A DNA stretch of 64,000 nt from OLB7 sp966250335 (GCA_966250335.1 CBINGZ010000032.1:1-64000); one strand, 5' to 3'; positions 1 to 9,694 are shown, numbered from the stretch's first letter. Notes: generated from the sequence alone by a model not told the origin. Numbers and translations are program-made.

Positions 1-2504
1 CCCCGCGAATCGATGCGTCCGCTGGGGTTCAATTCGGAAGCATAGGCATTGATCTTCCCGATCAAGACTCGGCCGGAATCGTCCGATGTCCATCGGCGCG
101 CTTCCAGGCCGTACAGGGGCATGAGCCGGACCTGGATCTCGGCGATCGTGTCGATGTAGACCGCGCAGATCGTGGAGTCGTACGCCACTTCTTCCCATTC
201 CTGCGTGATCGTCCCATTCTGTTTTCCTTCAAGGAACCGGGCAAGGCTTGCGAGCTTATCCCAGCCCCGGTCGCGGACTTCACGGAGAGAATCCGAATAT
301 GGAAGGTTGAGATAGATAGTCGTATCGATGAGGTAGGTCCTGGTGCTGTCATCCGGCCGCGTCACTTGAACGACTTTGCGGAACACCTCCTGACCGAAGG
401 CGGCGGCGAGCGTTGCATTGCCGTCATAGTCCCGGAGCGTGTCGGTCGTGTACGACATATATTGAATGGACTTCGACGTTGAACCGACTCCGCGCTCGCC
501 GATAATCGTCTGCTCCTTCACCGGCAGGATGAGATACGAGGAATTGATCGTGTCGTGCCGGATCGTCGTTACGGTCTGCACCGCTCCGGCGATCTTATCG
601 ACCTTGACGACCTCGGTATGGCGTGGGTCGGGCGTCCACTTGATCGCTTCGCGGAGCTTCCATTGCCGGAACTCCATGAACGTACTGGAGGAATGCCCGG
701 TCACTTCGTCGGTCGTGGTGTGGTCCACCCAACGCGAGATCGTCGGGTCGCTCGTGATCGGCTCGGAATAGGTGTATTTGTCGGTGACCAGAAGATTGTT
801 CTTCAGATCGTACTTCTTCGTCCGCGCGACCATGTTCGATTGCGCGAAGGGGTAGTCGTCTAGGTTCGTCGAATTGGCATCGAGAATCACCGAGTCAGGC
901 GTCGTTCCGATATTCGCCGCCGCCGTCGCTTCCGTTGCGGCTCCATTGTAGTATTCGATCGTCGTACGGGTCGTCGGCTCGGTGATCTCCTTGAGCCGAA
1001 AGTTCTTGAGCGTCACCGAAAGTGGTGTTCCGCTAGTCGAACGGGGGAATCCATAGTTCTTGTATACCCGCGTGTACGGTTCATAGGAGAAGCTCGTCAC
1101 CCGGCCGACCGGGTCAACGATCTTCGTCACCATGCCGAGGTACGACTTGTGCGGATTCAGCCCGTCGGCATTCTTCGCCAGACCGAGTGCAAAGGGCGTT
1201 GGGTACCCATAGGTCGCCAAGGGCATCAGAACCGAATTGCTCAACTCTCCGTTGACGGCAATCTGGTTGAATCGAACGGTCGTGGTCCGTCCCAACGCTT
1301 CAACGAGCATCCAGGAGTCACCATAGGTGATCGTGTGGTTTGCGAAGGCGGTCGTCAATGCCCGCCCCTTCGTTGAATCGGCAAAGCCGGGCGTCGTCAC
1401 CGGCGGGTTGTGCCTGCTCCGTTCGAAGCGGGTGATGTTGCGACCGTTCGCGTTGATCTCCGTGAGATAGAACATCGAAGGACCGGCATAGGCTCCGCCG
1501 TACTTGTGCGGGTGGTGCGACGGATGATAACGGTAGGCGTGCATCCCGAATGGAGCTTTCCATTCCTGGAACACATACTCGAGCCCATCGCCGGGATAGT
1601 AGGCCACACGTCGCGGCTTGTACCAGTCGTCGGCTGTATCGGTCGGGTTGCCGTCGGCCTGCCTGACATGATTCGGATAGCTCGTGATGTCGAAGCTGAC
1701 GACGGCATATCCCTTGGCGTTTGCTGCGTTGATGAAGTAGGTGCCGCTGTAGAGGTCGGCTTCGCCGTCAGGATCGAAGCCCGTTGAGGTCTTGGCGTTC
1801 ATCAACTCCAAAATGCTGCCGTCGGCCCGCAACAGGCGGATGACATCCCGTGCCGTATCGAGCTTCGTTCCTCCCCCCTTGGCTCCCGGATCGAACATCC
1901 TGTTGGAGAAGTCGTAGCCGTCGACGGTCCATACGAAATCACTATCGACGAAGTCATACTTGCTCTCGATGGTCTCATTTCCCTCTTCGTCGATCTTCTC
2001 GGGGTCGCAATGGAAGTTGTTGGTCACCGACAGAACCTGCACGGCGAATCCATTCACACCGAGAATCCAGGCCGCCCGGTTCTGATGGAACTTCGCCCAG
2101 CCCCGATAGGGGGAGACCCCGGACGGCATTGTGTTGTCGTTGTAGGATACCGTTGCGACGGTGTAATCCTTGAAGCTTGTGAACGCGACCGACCCGGCGT
2201 AATTGAGCGAGACGGTGAGTTTCTGACCGTTGACCAGCGAGCTGGAGATGGGATAGGAGTAGGAGGCATTACCGGAGGATTCCGTTACGGCAAGGGACCC
2301 GTCAACGGTGATCGCCGAACCCTCACCATACCCTCGTTCGTCATAGAGTTCCTGAGCCTTCTTCAAGTCCGCAGTCTTTGGTGAATACTGTGCCGTCAAC
2401 GGAACAGCCAGAGGGAGGGTTATCAACAGACACAGACAAGCGAAGATCGTACTCCGCAAGGAATGCCGAGGAAAAGATTCAAGGGAATGTCGAAGAGCAA
2501 TCAT
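1..2504 (-). CDS. Secreted RHS/YD-repeat-like protein, 3' end beyond window
   Basis: An open frame runs without a stop from an ATG at 2504 to the left edge (834 codons). GGAGGAG ends 9 bases upstream of this ATG; another ATG at 2513 directly abuts the Shine-Dalgarno and is less likely. The N-terminus is a signal peptide: a basic start, the hydrophobic stretch IFACLCLLITLPLAVPL, then TAQ. Residues about 60-110 (YPISSSLVNGQKLTVSLNY) resemble the opening of RHS/YD-repeat proteins, and a GRVTSFSYEP element near the middle is typical of YD repeats. I infer a large exported beta-rich protein. The following 2591 gene has a T9SS tail and lies upstream in the same direction with a 77-base gap, so the two may be co-transcribed. 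The C-terminus, where a toxin or sorting domain would sit, is not in the window. Confidence 0.75.
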   Translation of the reverse strand, partial: MIALRHSLESFPRHSLRSTIFACLCLLITLPLAVPLTAQYSPKTADLKKAQELYDERGYGEGSAITVDGSLAVTESSGNASYSYPISSSLVNGQKLTVSLNYAGSVAFTSFKDYTVATVSYNDNTMPSGVSPYRGWAKFHQNRAAWILGVNGFAVQVLSVTNNFHCDPEKIDEEGNETIESKYDFVDSDFVWTVDGYDFSNRMFDPGAKGGGTKLDTARDVIRLLRADGSILELMNAKTSTGFDPDGEADLYSGTYFINAANAKGYAVVSFDITSYPNHVRQADGNPTDTADDWYKPRRVAYYPGDGLEYVFQEWKAPFGMHAYRYHPSHHPHKYGGAYAGPSMFYLTEINANGRNITRFERSRHNPPVTTPGFADSTKGRALTTAFANHTITYGDSWMLVEALGRTTTVRFNQIAVNGELSNSVLMPLATYGYPTPFALGLAKNADGLNPHKSYLGMVTKIVDPVGRVTSFSYEPYTRVYKNYGFPRSTSGTPLSVTLKNFRLKEITEPTTRTTIEYYNGAATEATAAANIGTTPDSVILDANSTNLDDYPFAQSNMVARTKKYDLKNNLLVTDKYTYSEPITSDPTISRWVDHTTTDEVTGHSSSTFMEFRQWKLREAIKWTPDPRHTEVVKVDKIAGAVQTVTTIRHDTINSSYLILPVKEQTIIGERGVGSTSKSIQYMSYTTDTLRDYDGNATLAAAFGQEVFRKVVQVTRPDDSTRTYLIDTTIYLNLPYSDSLREVRDRGWDKLASLARFLEGKQNGTITQEWEEVAYDSTICAVYIDTIAEIQVRLMPLYGLEARRWTSDDSGRVLIGKINAYASELNPSGRIDSR

Positions 2505-2590
2505 CAGATACATCTCCTCCTACGATCGAAATGTGATGGATCAGTCTTCTTGCGATGACGGACGTGGCTGTGAGCGGTACGAACGGGGGA

Positions 2591-3535
2591 TTATTTCACA
2601 ATCATGATCGGGTACGCTCCGATCGTAGTATATCGGGATGACACGCGGACGATGTAGAATCCGGCCGGGAGGCTCGTAAGATCAAGTTCTCGCAACAGTT
2701 CGCCCTTGATGCTGACTTCGACATCTCGGTGATAGACCTGGCGTCCGTTAACCGCAAGAACCTCGACACAGTATTCGCCGGTCGGTAAGACACTTGCTTC
2801 GATCTGGGTGGCTCCGTGGGTCGGATTGGGATAGACCTTGACGGCGTACGGTCGATCGATCGGTTTGACCGTAGATGAATCTCCTGGGGATGCCTCCTTC
2901 TCCTTCTTCCTGTCGCTGAGCTTCACGCGCTTGAGGACATAGCTTGTCCGGCCTGATATATCACGCTTGGCGGGCTCGGTGAACTTCTGCTCGGCGGCAA
3001 GGTCCATTGCGGTAAACGGCGTGGTCTGGAAGCCGTCGATCTTCAGAACGTTGATCGTGCCGACCTTGTCGAGATCCTTCTGACTGAAGATCGCGATCGA
3101 CCGTACTGTATCGACGATAGCATTACCACGGCGGAACTTCCCCCACATATTGAGAAGGATATCCGGAAGGCTGTCGTCAGTGTTGTAGGCTTGAATTGCA
3201 ACGTTGCCGGAGAACTCAATCCAGTTGGCCGGATAGTGAAACTCGGTATGCTCCTTCTTGACCGTGGCGCGCTTCTCCGATTCTCCCCAGGCAATATGAG
3301 AAGGGAGCACGCGGAAGCGGGGATCGGTCCGGCCGAAGAGAGTATCCGAAATGCCGTCGAGGTTCCAGTCGCAAATGGCTATGCGGACACGGGGGGCTTC
3401 GACTGAAAGAGCACGTGAGGAATCTGGCGTTGCTAGCGCCCGGCTGTTGGCTAGAACGCTGGCGACAATGATAAGGCAGCTAAACGACCATATCCTGGTC
3501 TTGAAAGGGAGTGATAGAAGGGGGGGGATCACCAC
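2591..3535 (-). CDS. Secreted protein with type IX secretion C-terminal sorting domain
   Basis: 314 residues. An N-terminal hydrophobic segment (WSFSCLIIVASVLANSRA) is a signal peptide for Sec export. The middle (about 40-220) is not recognised; it contains phrases such as ICDWNLDGISDTLFG that recall integrin-type or VCBS repeats. The last 80 residues are a classical Por-secretion tail: VYPNPTHGATQIEASV, then GEYCVEVLAVNGRQVY, then LPAGFYIVRVSS and a final MIVK. Proteins of this kind cross the outer membrane by the type IX system and have the tail removed at the cell surface. It precedes the RHS-like gene in the same direction. The cargo function is unknown. Confidence 0.85.
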   Translation of the reverse strand: MVIPPLLSLPFKTRIWSFSCLIIVASVLANSRALATPDSSRALSVEAPRVRIAICDWNLDGISDTLFGRTDPRFRVLPSHIAWGESEKRATVKKEHTEFHYPANWIEFSGNVAIQAYNTDDSLPDILLNMWGKFRRGNAIVDTVRSIAIFSQKDLDKVGTINVLKIDGFQTTPFTAMDLAAEQKFTEPAKRDISGRTSYVLKRVKLSDRKKEKEASPGDSSTVKPIDRPYAVKVYPNPTHGATQIEASVLPTGEYCVEVLAVNGRQVYHRDVEVSIKGELLRELDLTSLPAGFYIVRVSSRYTTIGAYPIMIVK

Positions 3536-3893
3536 GGCGGTCCTCCAGAGGATTACGAAAATACCCGTTATTGAAGCGGGGGAGAGATGTTAACTCAGTT
3601 TGACGCGCCCTTACGATACGATGTATTTCAAAGAATGTCAAGCCGACCAGAGAACGCCTAACCCATCACATCGGACGATGAGGCACATGAAAACAGCAAA
3701 ATTCGCCGTTTTCATGGAGACAGATACACTTGAACCATTACTTCCGTCTGGGCCAATGTTGCTATGTGTCAAAGTGTATCCGGGCGGGTCAGGCATACAG
3801 CACTATAGCACCCCGCAAATCCACCAACCAAGTACTCAATGGCGATTCAATCAATGTAGGGCCTCCGACGAATGCCGTAGGTCACGATCAAAA
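3536..3893. other. Intergenic stretch with a 9-bp inverted repeat
   Basis: No convincing gene is seen between the start of the 2591 gene and the stop of the SEC-C gene. A perfect inverted repeat lies at 3686-3694 and 3708-3716 (CATGAAAAC / GTTTTCATG, 13-base spacer). It has no adjacent T-run, so it is not a classical terminator in either direction. The stretch is more A+T-rich than the secreted-protein genes to its left and marks the junction between host-like and accessory DNA. Confidence 0.5.
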
Positions 3894-5432
3894 CTACGAG
3901 ATGCCATGACAGCGCTTAAACTTCTTGCCACTACCACAGGGGCAAGGTTCGTTTCTCCCTACTTTGCGTGAACCTATTACGGAATCCTTCTTCGAAGTAG
4001 AGATGCTGGGATACTCGTCTACACGAGTATGCTTAAAAGTAGGGGATTCAAGAATGCCGAGTTGCGACTGCCACTCGGCTGCCTCATCATTTAACTCATC
4101 GGACCACTCCATCGCATCCAAATAAATAAGATCCTCAGAGCTATCCCTGGAATAATGCGGTTCTGAGGCAATGCCCACTATATCCTTAGCATCCGGAAAC
4201 TTGTACTTTAATATTTTGCAGCTAGCTTGTAATATTTGCCCCCTGACCGTGCGATATTCGTCATAAGATAATGATCCGTTTCGTGGAAAGAACATAAACA
4301 GATAGTAGGGGCTTTCTAAAGAATAAGGCTTGAAATACTTAAATGCCTGTTGTCCATCGCGAGCTTTTGCAAGCAAATCGCCAATGCTTGCCATAAAAGC
4401 ACGGCGCGCAGTTCGCGTTTCTGCCGCCATAAAACGCAAACCTGGTTCAATACCTGAAAGCTCTAAATGATTCGTGTAATATTGGGTAGCATTTAAAATA
4501 TGCTCATTAAACCTCTCAATTAGGCCATCCCACATATAGCTGATCTTATTGTGTTCAATCTGATTCTTGCGTTGAGGGCTCTGGCAGAAGTCATTCCAGA
4601 ATCCCTCTTCAAGTCCAATAGTATAACCAGCCGGAAAGTTGAAAACGTGTCGACCTTCGGCATCAGTATTCATAAGATAAAGGGCAAGGAGGTCTTCTTC
4701 GCCAGGAGCGAGTATCGATACTGAGGATCGGAAAAGCGACTCTTTTGCTTCTAGATACGATATGAAATCAGTAATGGTGTCGAGTGTCCCTAAGAGAATA
4801 TTGAGGGTGGATTCGGTCAACACATGTACGAATGTCTCGGTTGGATCAAGGTCTCCAACAACGAATGGAGTTGAGGTTAGCTCGTCCACATCCCCACTTT
4901 TACCTAATGTGGAATTAAGAACTAAGCTTCCGCTCCCAATTAAGTTTCCAGTCTTGTTAAACCATGCCTTACATCTATCTTCGCTTCCGTTGGCTACGAC
5001 GATAAGATGGAATTTTGCAACATCAGGCGAAGGGATGTGCAGAGGGAACGGCTCGGTACAAGCACGATCAAGATATATGCTCTTAGGGTAAGAACGCAGC
5101 CACCTTTCGGCTCCCCATGTTTGATTAGCAGAGCTTTGTATGGCTCGTTTGTACCAGCGTTTCCAGTCCAGAATCAGGTCGGAAGAATTAGGGAACTCGC
5201 AGTGCTTGTCTGAAAATATCAAGATATGGTTGCCGAAGACCACTAACATGTCACATAATTCCTTCCCATCCCCGCTGCCGTGCTGTTTCTGGTTTCTGAA
5301 AACCCCTGGGTAGCTCCACAAGGAGAGAAAACTTCTCACGCATAAGCGATTGAGATATTTCTCAGAAGGCGTGACTCCATCTGCCTTGTGAACCGGCTCT
5401 CTATCTCTTGCCTTGTTGTCGTCCGAATTCAT
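3894..5432 (-). CDS. SEC-C motif protein with PD-(D/E)xK-like N-terminus
   Basis: 512 residues. The C-terminus (about 494-511) is a textbook SEC-C zinc motif, NEPCPCGSGKKFKRCHG, with Cys-x-Cys and Cys-His ligands. Residues 58-76 read E-L-C-D61, a hydrophobic strand, then FS-D75-K76, which fits the core of a PD-(D/E)xK nuclease fold; this nuclease reading is an inference. The middle is not recognised. The gene is visibly more A+T-rich than its neighbours, with many AAA, ATA and AGA codons, and sits directly outside the phage morphogenesis block on the same strand. It may be accessory cargo such as a defence gene. It could also be an unrelated metal-binding protein, since SEC-C occurs in many contexts. 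Confidence 0.7.
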   Translation of the reverse strand: MNSDDNKARDREPVHKADGVTPSEKYLNRLCVRSFLSLWSYPGVFRNQKQHGSGDGKELCDMLVVFGNHILIFSDKHCEFPNSSDLILDWKRWYKRAIQSSANQTWGAERWLRSYPKSIYLDRACTEPFPLHIPSPDVAKFHLIVVANGSEDRCKAWFNKTGNLIGSGSLVLNSTLGKSGDVDELTSTPFVVGDLDPTETFVHVLTESTLNILLGTLDTITDFISYLEAKESLFRSSVSILAPGEEDLLALYLMNTDAEGRHVFNFPAGYTIGLEEGFWNDFCQSPQRKNQIEHNKISYMWDGLIERFNEHILNATQYYTNHLELSGIEPGLRFMAAETRTARRAFMASIGDLLAKARDGQQAFKYFKPYSLESPYYLFMFFPRNGSLSYDEYRTVRGQILQASCKILKYKFPDAKDIVGIASEPHYSRDSSEDLIYLDAMEWSDELNDEAAEWQSQLGILESPTFKHTRVDEYPSISTSKKDSVIGSRKVGRNEPCPCGSGKKFKRCHGIS

Positions 5433-5549
5433 TCCTCTTCCCTCTAGAGCTTAAGTTGTTATGTCCAGCACAATAGGGCGCCTTACGAATGTGGCAGTAG
5501 CAAATCGCAACGATACGAACAGCCTACTATCCCCATCAATCTAAATTCC

Positions 5550-6020
5550 CTAAGAAAGTTGATTGGACAATGCAACAAAGATATAATATCCGACTGTATG
5601 TTCAATCATATCCAGATCCCGTTGCTGAATCGCAATGATCGGCCGTTCCGGAATATGAACGGAGCGATTCCGGCCAGCGTATCCCCCAAAGTGATGTATT
5701 GCCCCATACGAACTTCGAAGGCCAATTGCGAGCCTGTCTTGTCCCAGCACGTCAAAGAACACGGAATCGCTGAGATCCCCGCTCTCCGTCAACGTTACTC
5801 CGCTGTCTCGGCTCACTTCCTGTGAAGGTATCCAGTGGGCGGAGCCTCCGTTATACGGAGTATCACGTCCGTAACGACCACCGGCCCGGAAGTTGTCTTG
5901 AATAGAACCGACAAGATGTTCGCCAATCTCCTTCATTGCTGGGGATAGATCGCTTACAGTCCGCCGAAGGATCGAGATCATCCCTTGAATGTCACGTTCA
6001 TCGATTACGATGTTATCCAT
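5550..6020 (-). CDS. Phage virion morphogenesis protein, Mu gpG-like
   Basis: 156 residues from an ATG at 6020, chosen because the conserved sequence begins there (MDNIVIDERDIQGM); upstream codons in the frame overlap the methyltransferase in another frame. The family pattern is visible: an N-terminal helix ending in HLVGSIQDNF, a Gly-rich segment with W-x-P, then LTESGDLSDSV and YGAIHHFGG, followed by PERPI. These are hallmarks of the Mu gpG/tail-completion family, which acts at head-tail joining. It overlaps the end of the methyltransferase gene by 16 bases, suggesting coupled translation. It is the last gene of the minus-strand packaging/portal block. Confidence 0.8.
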   Translation of the reverse strand: MDNIVIDERDIQGMISILRRTVSDLSPAMKEIGEHLVGSIQDNFRAGGRYGRDTPYNGGSAHWIPSQEVSRDSGVTLTESGDLSDSVFFDVLGQDRLAIGLRSSYGAIHHFGGYAGRNRSVHIPERPIIAIQQRDLDMIEHTVGYYIFVALSNQLS

Positions 6021-6772
6021 CGGTCCTGCAGTTCGGCGGTGATACGGGATTCTGCCTGCGCGAAATACTCCGCTTGCTTCTCGATCCCTACGAACAATCG
6101 ACCGCTCCGCACCGAGGCGACGCCGGTCGTTCCGCTTCCCATTGCATTGTCGAGGACGATATCGCCGGGGTTCGTGTAGGTCCGCACCAGATACTCCAGC
6201 AGACCGATCGGCTTCTGGGTCGGGTGCCACTTCCGGCCGCGTACCTTGCGTGATTGAAACCGTTCCGTCTCGTAGGGTATGGCTATGATCGACGTCGGAT
6301 AGTATTCGTTCGATTGATAGCCACTCGTGTCGAAGGTATTGTAGTTCGACGTGGCACGGTCTCCGCCTCCGCCTCTCGTATGGACCTTGCCGATCTGCAT
6401 CTGAGGGTTATACGTAAACCGCCCAATGCGGCCCGGCGAGAAGATGCAGATGTCTTCATGCTTCCTGAGCGGCATCTTCTTTGCATTCAGGAATCCAGTG
6501 ACGTTCTGCTTCTGCCATACATCGGCATACCGGAACCAAGACGGTTTGCTTCCGATGAGTGCCGTTGTAAAGGGTTGAGCCGCGTTCAGAATGATGACGC
6601 CGTTCGGCTTGATGATCCGTTCGTATTGTTCCCATAACCGGCCGAGCGGTATCAAGGTATCCCAGGCATTCCTCGTCGTACCGTATGGCAGGTCGCAAAT
6701 GATTGCGTCGAAGAACGTGGACGGCAAGGACGGCATAATCGTAAGGCAGTCGCCTTGAAAGAGCTTCGTCAT
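6005..6772 (-). CDS. Phage DNA methyltransferase, beta-class order
   Basis: 255 residues from an ATG at 6772; an in-frame TTG at 6817 would add 15 residues. Residues 27-31 are DLPYG, the catalytic motif IV (D/N-P-P-Y type) of adenine-N6 or cytosine-N4 methyltransferases. The S-adenosylmethionine part comes later: the HPTQKP element, then DNAMGSGTTGVAS near the C-terminus, giving the permuted order of the beta class. Target sequence and base cannot be read from the protein. It lies between portal and gpG-like genes, where Mu-like phages usually carry the minor head protein F, which I do not see. Such enzymes commonly protect phage DNA from restriction; that role is inferred. Confidence 0.85.
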   Translation of the reverse strand: MTKLFQGDCLTIMPSLPSTFFDAIICDLPYGTTRNAWDTLIPLGRLWEQYERIIKPNGVIILNAAQPFTTALIGSKPSWFRYADVWQKQNVTGFLNAKKMPLRKHEDICIFSPGRIGRFTYNPQMQIGKVHTRGGGGDRATSNYNTFDTSGYQSNEYYPTSIIAIPYETERFQSRKVRGRKWHPTQKPIGLLEYLVRTYTNPGDIVLDNAMGSGTTGVASVRSGRLFVGIEKQAEYFAQAESRITAELQDRWITS

Positions 6773-6835
6773 GGTGTTGATTGTGGTGTCGAAAACGGTG
6801 GTGGTCGCCGATATCAATCGGCATTGAAAGCAACT

Positions 6836-8086
6836 CTACACGGCCTGCACAGATGAGAGAACGCGGCCAGCTTCCGGCGCGATATCGAAATGTTCAGGCT
6901 TCATTCTATACACGTCGATGAAATACTGCTTGTTCGGGCGCATCCCCATATCAAAGAGAACGCGGTCACGCTCGGCGCGTGGCTTGTCGGCGTCCTTATC
7001 TTCGAAGAGAACGAAGGAGGATTTCCGAGCAGTCGATCCGGTCCAGTTGAGTTCGTAGATCCATGCGATGAGCCGATTGAAGACATCTTCCACCAGCTTC
7101 TTGTCGGCCCCGATCAGATCCAGGCGTGCATGAATCGCCCCGTCCTCGCCGCCGAGCTTTCCAGCGGTCGAAGTCGTTCCGGCATTATGGCCGAGCCATG
7201 CCGTATCGATCTCCTCACGACATGCCTGACGGAGACGGGCGAATATCTCTCCGTTGGCAGGGGTCCCGGTCTGGGCGATTTCGGCGTTTGTGGTGTCGGG
7301 GTAGGCCAGAACACCGTCCTGGACGATCGCCGCGACGATATCCACATACTTCTGGATTTCATCGGCCTCCCATGTTCCTGGGTACTTGATGAGCGGCCAC
7401 GGCATCCCGTAGCGCTCGGCAAAGGTGACCCAGAATTTCAGTGTCCCTTTCTTGAACGTCACCGGCCAGAAGCAGGAACCGAGAAGAGCATTCCCATAGG
7501 GGTTCTTCCGTGTGGCTTCATGGGTAGCGACAAGGAACTTCCGAGGGGGTACACGCTCACCTTCCGGGTTCCGCCATGTCGATAGGAGGAGATCCCCAGC
7601 TCGGTTGAATCGGAAGTATTCACGGGGTGGGGCCGTGACCCGTTCCGGAAGGATCAGCCCTCCCGTCCGCCTCCATACGACCTCAAGCTCTTGATGACCC
7701 CAGGCCAAGCAGTTGAGGATTTCATCGATCAACTGGTAGATATCGAGCTTAGTGGTGAAGACCTCTTCGACGATCATCGCCTCGCGACTCTTCGCCCGAT
7801 CTCTGTCGATGTCCCAGCTCAGTCGTTTGACTCCTGCCTTTCGGGAACGGAACGCTCCGGAGACCTGCGGTTCGGCAAGAACCTGTTCGTATGCGGTCTC
7901 TGCCAAACCGATTTCACGAAGAATCGGGTCCGGATTCGGAAGAGTCTGATTGACGCTCCAACCCTCCGTATTGTCGATAGCTCCCGGCCGCGTTAGCTCC
8001 GTTGTAAGGGGGGCGGGCTGGCTGACGTATGGGACGGGGTCGGAAAATGATTGCACTGCTCGCCGTAGACGACGTAGGAACTTCAT
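6836..8086 (-). CDS. Mu gp29-like portal protein (DUF935 family)
   Basis: 416 residues, close to a complete DUF935 portal. Family features visible are the acidic/aromatic N-terminal region after EPQVSGAFRSRKAGVKRL, YQLIDEILNCLAWGHQELEVVW, FWVTFAERYGMPWPLIKYP and the C-terminal helix LIAWIYELNW. The portal forms the dodecameric channel through which DNA enters and leaves the head and on which the tail docks. It overlaps the end of terL by four bases (ATGA-type coupling at 8083-8086), placing it in the same transcript as the terminase genes. The gene appears intact. Confidence 0.9.
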   Translation of the reverse strand: MKFLRRLRRAVQSFSDPVPYVSQPAPLTTELTRPGAIDNTEGWSVNQTLPNPDPILREIGLAETAYEQVLAEPQVSGAFRSRKAGVKRLSWDIDRDRAKSREAMIVEEVFTTKLDIYQLIDEILNCLAWGHQELEVVWRRTGGLILPERVTAPPREYFRFNRAGDLLLSTWRNPEGERVPPRKFLVATHEATRKNPYGNALLGSCFWPVTFKKGTLKFWVTFAERYGMPWPLIKYPGTWEADEIQKYVDIVAAIVQDGVLAYPDTTNAEIAQTGTPANGEIFARLRQACREEIDTAWLGHNAGTTSTAGKLGGEDGAIHARLDLIGADKKLVEDVFNRLIAWIYELNWTGSTARKSSFVLFEDKDADKPRAERDRVLFDMGMRPNKQYFIDVYRMKPEHFDIAPEAGRVLSSVQAV

Positions 8087-9321
8087 CGATACCCTTTGGT
8101 GATTGAAACGCGCCGTACAGGTCGTATAAGGCGCTTCGGGGTGAACTGTCGATTCAGATACTTCTGGCCGTAGGTGTACACGGCATATCGTACAGCGTCC
8201 ATCAAGTGATCGCGAAACTTCAACGGCTCATCCAGTGAAATGCCGTTCTTATCTTCCTTCCACTTATAGGAACGAATCTCTTTCTTCAGGTTCTCTGATT
8301 CGGCGTGAACGTAGATGGTGAAGGTTTTTACGAAGAGGATACCATCCTTCACGGACTTGTCGGCGGGATGAATGTTGAATCCTGCCTGGTGGATTTCCTC
8401 GATCGATTTGGGCTCGGCGGCGTCGGCGAAAACGTACTCCCTTCGATTGGGAATCCGGTCTTTCATCTTCCCGATCAACTCCGGATTCGTCAGTCCCTCT
8501 TCATAGAGCAGTTCCCGGAGATAGATACTGTTGCCGTAGATGGTAATCTCGACCAGTGCCGCAGGCTTGTTGAATCCGAAGTCGAGTCCATAGATGCGTA
8601 TGATATCCCGCTCCTCCGGGATCTCGACGGCAGCGGACCAGGCCGGGTAGATGAGTCCTTTGTTCCTCTGTCCATACTGTCCCAGCCCATAGACATTCCA
8701 GAAGTTTGGGTCGTTCTTCTGGAGGTATTCGATACTCGCAATCGTGCGCTGACTCAGGAACGAGTTGTCGCGATACGTCGAAATGATCGTCTCACATTGC
8801 CCTTTGTCCTCGAGTTCGGTGCGTATCCAGATTTCCGGATCGTCAGGATTGAAATCGATGAAAATCTGATTCTTCTTCCCGTCTTCGCTCACCCGCGACA
8901 TTCGCAGTTCTACCTGCTGGTAGTCTTCAAACGAGACCTCGTTCCCCTCGTTGAACCATGCGTAGTTCCACTCCGCACCTCTGAATTTCTGCGGATCATC
9001 AAATGGCTTAAAAACTATCTCACTTCCGCTCGTTGGGTTATAGAGAATTCCTTCACTCTTGTTGTGGACGAGGGAATCATAGATATCGTACCGTTTCAGT
9101 AGCTCCACCACGTCATACATCGCCGATACCTTCAATGCCGGCAGTGTCTTGCGGGTTATCAGTGTCCTCTTGTTCGGCTCGAAGCAGAACTTGACAACAC
9201 CAAGGAGTTGAGCCAACGAGAAGGTTTTCGAACTACGTGTTCCACCGCGATTGACAATGGTGTTCGCCGTCGATGAAAAGTTCCGATCAAATACCGGCGT
9301 TGTCTTCAGCGTGAGATGCAC
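8083..9321 (-). CDS. terL: Phage terminase large subunit
   Basis: 412 residues from a GTG start at 9321. The ATPase Walker A is GGTRSSKT near residue 27; the strand and acidic motif YAWFNEGNEV look like Walker B with the catalytic Glu, and IFIDFNPDD follows as the coupling motif. The C-terminal nuclease half has YGLDFGFN (first Asp), YVFADAAEPKSIEEI (second Asp) and DHLMDAVRYAVY (third Asp), the metal-binding triad of the Terminase_3/PBSX group. It packages DNA into the procapsid by headful or site-directed cutting. It overlaps the small-subunit gene by 35 bases. All key residues are present, so the enzyme should be functional. Confidence 0.92.
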   Translation of the reverse strand: MHLTLKTTPVFDRNFSSTANTIVNRGGTRSSKTFSLAQLLGVVKFCFEPNKRTLITRKTLPALKVSAMYDVVELLKRYDIYDSLVHNKSEGILYNPTSGSEIVFKPFDDPQKFRGAEWNYAWFNEGNEVSFEDYQQVELRMSRVSEDGKKNQIFIDFNPDDPEIWIRTELEDKGQCETIISTYRDNSFLSQRTIASIEYLQKNDPNFWNVYGLGQYGQRNKGLIYPAWSAAVEIPEERDIIRIYGLDFGFNKPAALVEITIYGNSIYLRELLYEEGLTNPELIGKMKDRIPNRREYVFADAAEPKSIEEIHQAGFNIHPADKSVKDGILFVKTFTIYVHAESENLKKEIRSYKWKEDKNGISLDEPLKFRDHLMDAVRYAVYTYGQKYLNRQFTPKRLIRPVRRVSITKGYR

Positions 9322-9694
9322 CTGGTCTGATTACCTCGATTGATACTCCGGTGAATGGTTTTTTCTTGTTGGCTGCGTTCTTCAGCGACTGCGGGGTGAT
9401 CCCTTCCATGACCAAGAACCATAAGCTTATGGCTCGTGTGTCGCCGTCAAGAGCGATCTGAGCCAGTTTGTGAATCAAACTGTCGGTAAGCACACGTGCC
9501 GGATGATTCAGCGGCTCGAACCGTAATTCTTTAAGGTGGCGTTTGACTGTACTGACATCCAGACCCGTCCAGGCCGACAGTTCTTGATTCGTAGGACGAC
9601 GGAGCTTCTGACCGATCAGCTCAAGGTATGCGTTGGCGATTTTTCGGTGGTTTTCTTCCCAATCGCTGCGTTTCTGCTCATCACCCTCTGTCAT
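9287..9694 (-). CDS. terS: Probable terminase small subunit (HTH protein)
   Basis: 135 residues. A helix-turn-helix is readable at about residues 31-55 (RRPTNQELSAWTGLDVSTVK), followed by a helical middle (SLIHKLAQIALDGDTRAISLWFLVMEGI) that resembles oligomerisation helices of small terminases, and a disordered tail. It directly precedes and overlaps terL, the usual position. The small subunit recognises the packaging site and hands DNA to TerL. Assignment rests on the HTH and position rather than a diagnostic motif; a regulator is the alternative. It is the first gene of the minus-strand phage operon. Confidence 0.65.
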   Translation of the reverse strand: MTEGDEQKRSDWEENHRKIANAYLELIGQKLRRPTNQELSAWTGLDVSTVKRHLKELRFEPLNHPARVLTDSLIHKLAQIALDGDTRAISLWFLVMEGITPQSLKNAANKKKPFTGVSIEVIRPGASHAEDNAGI

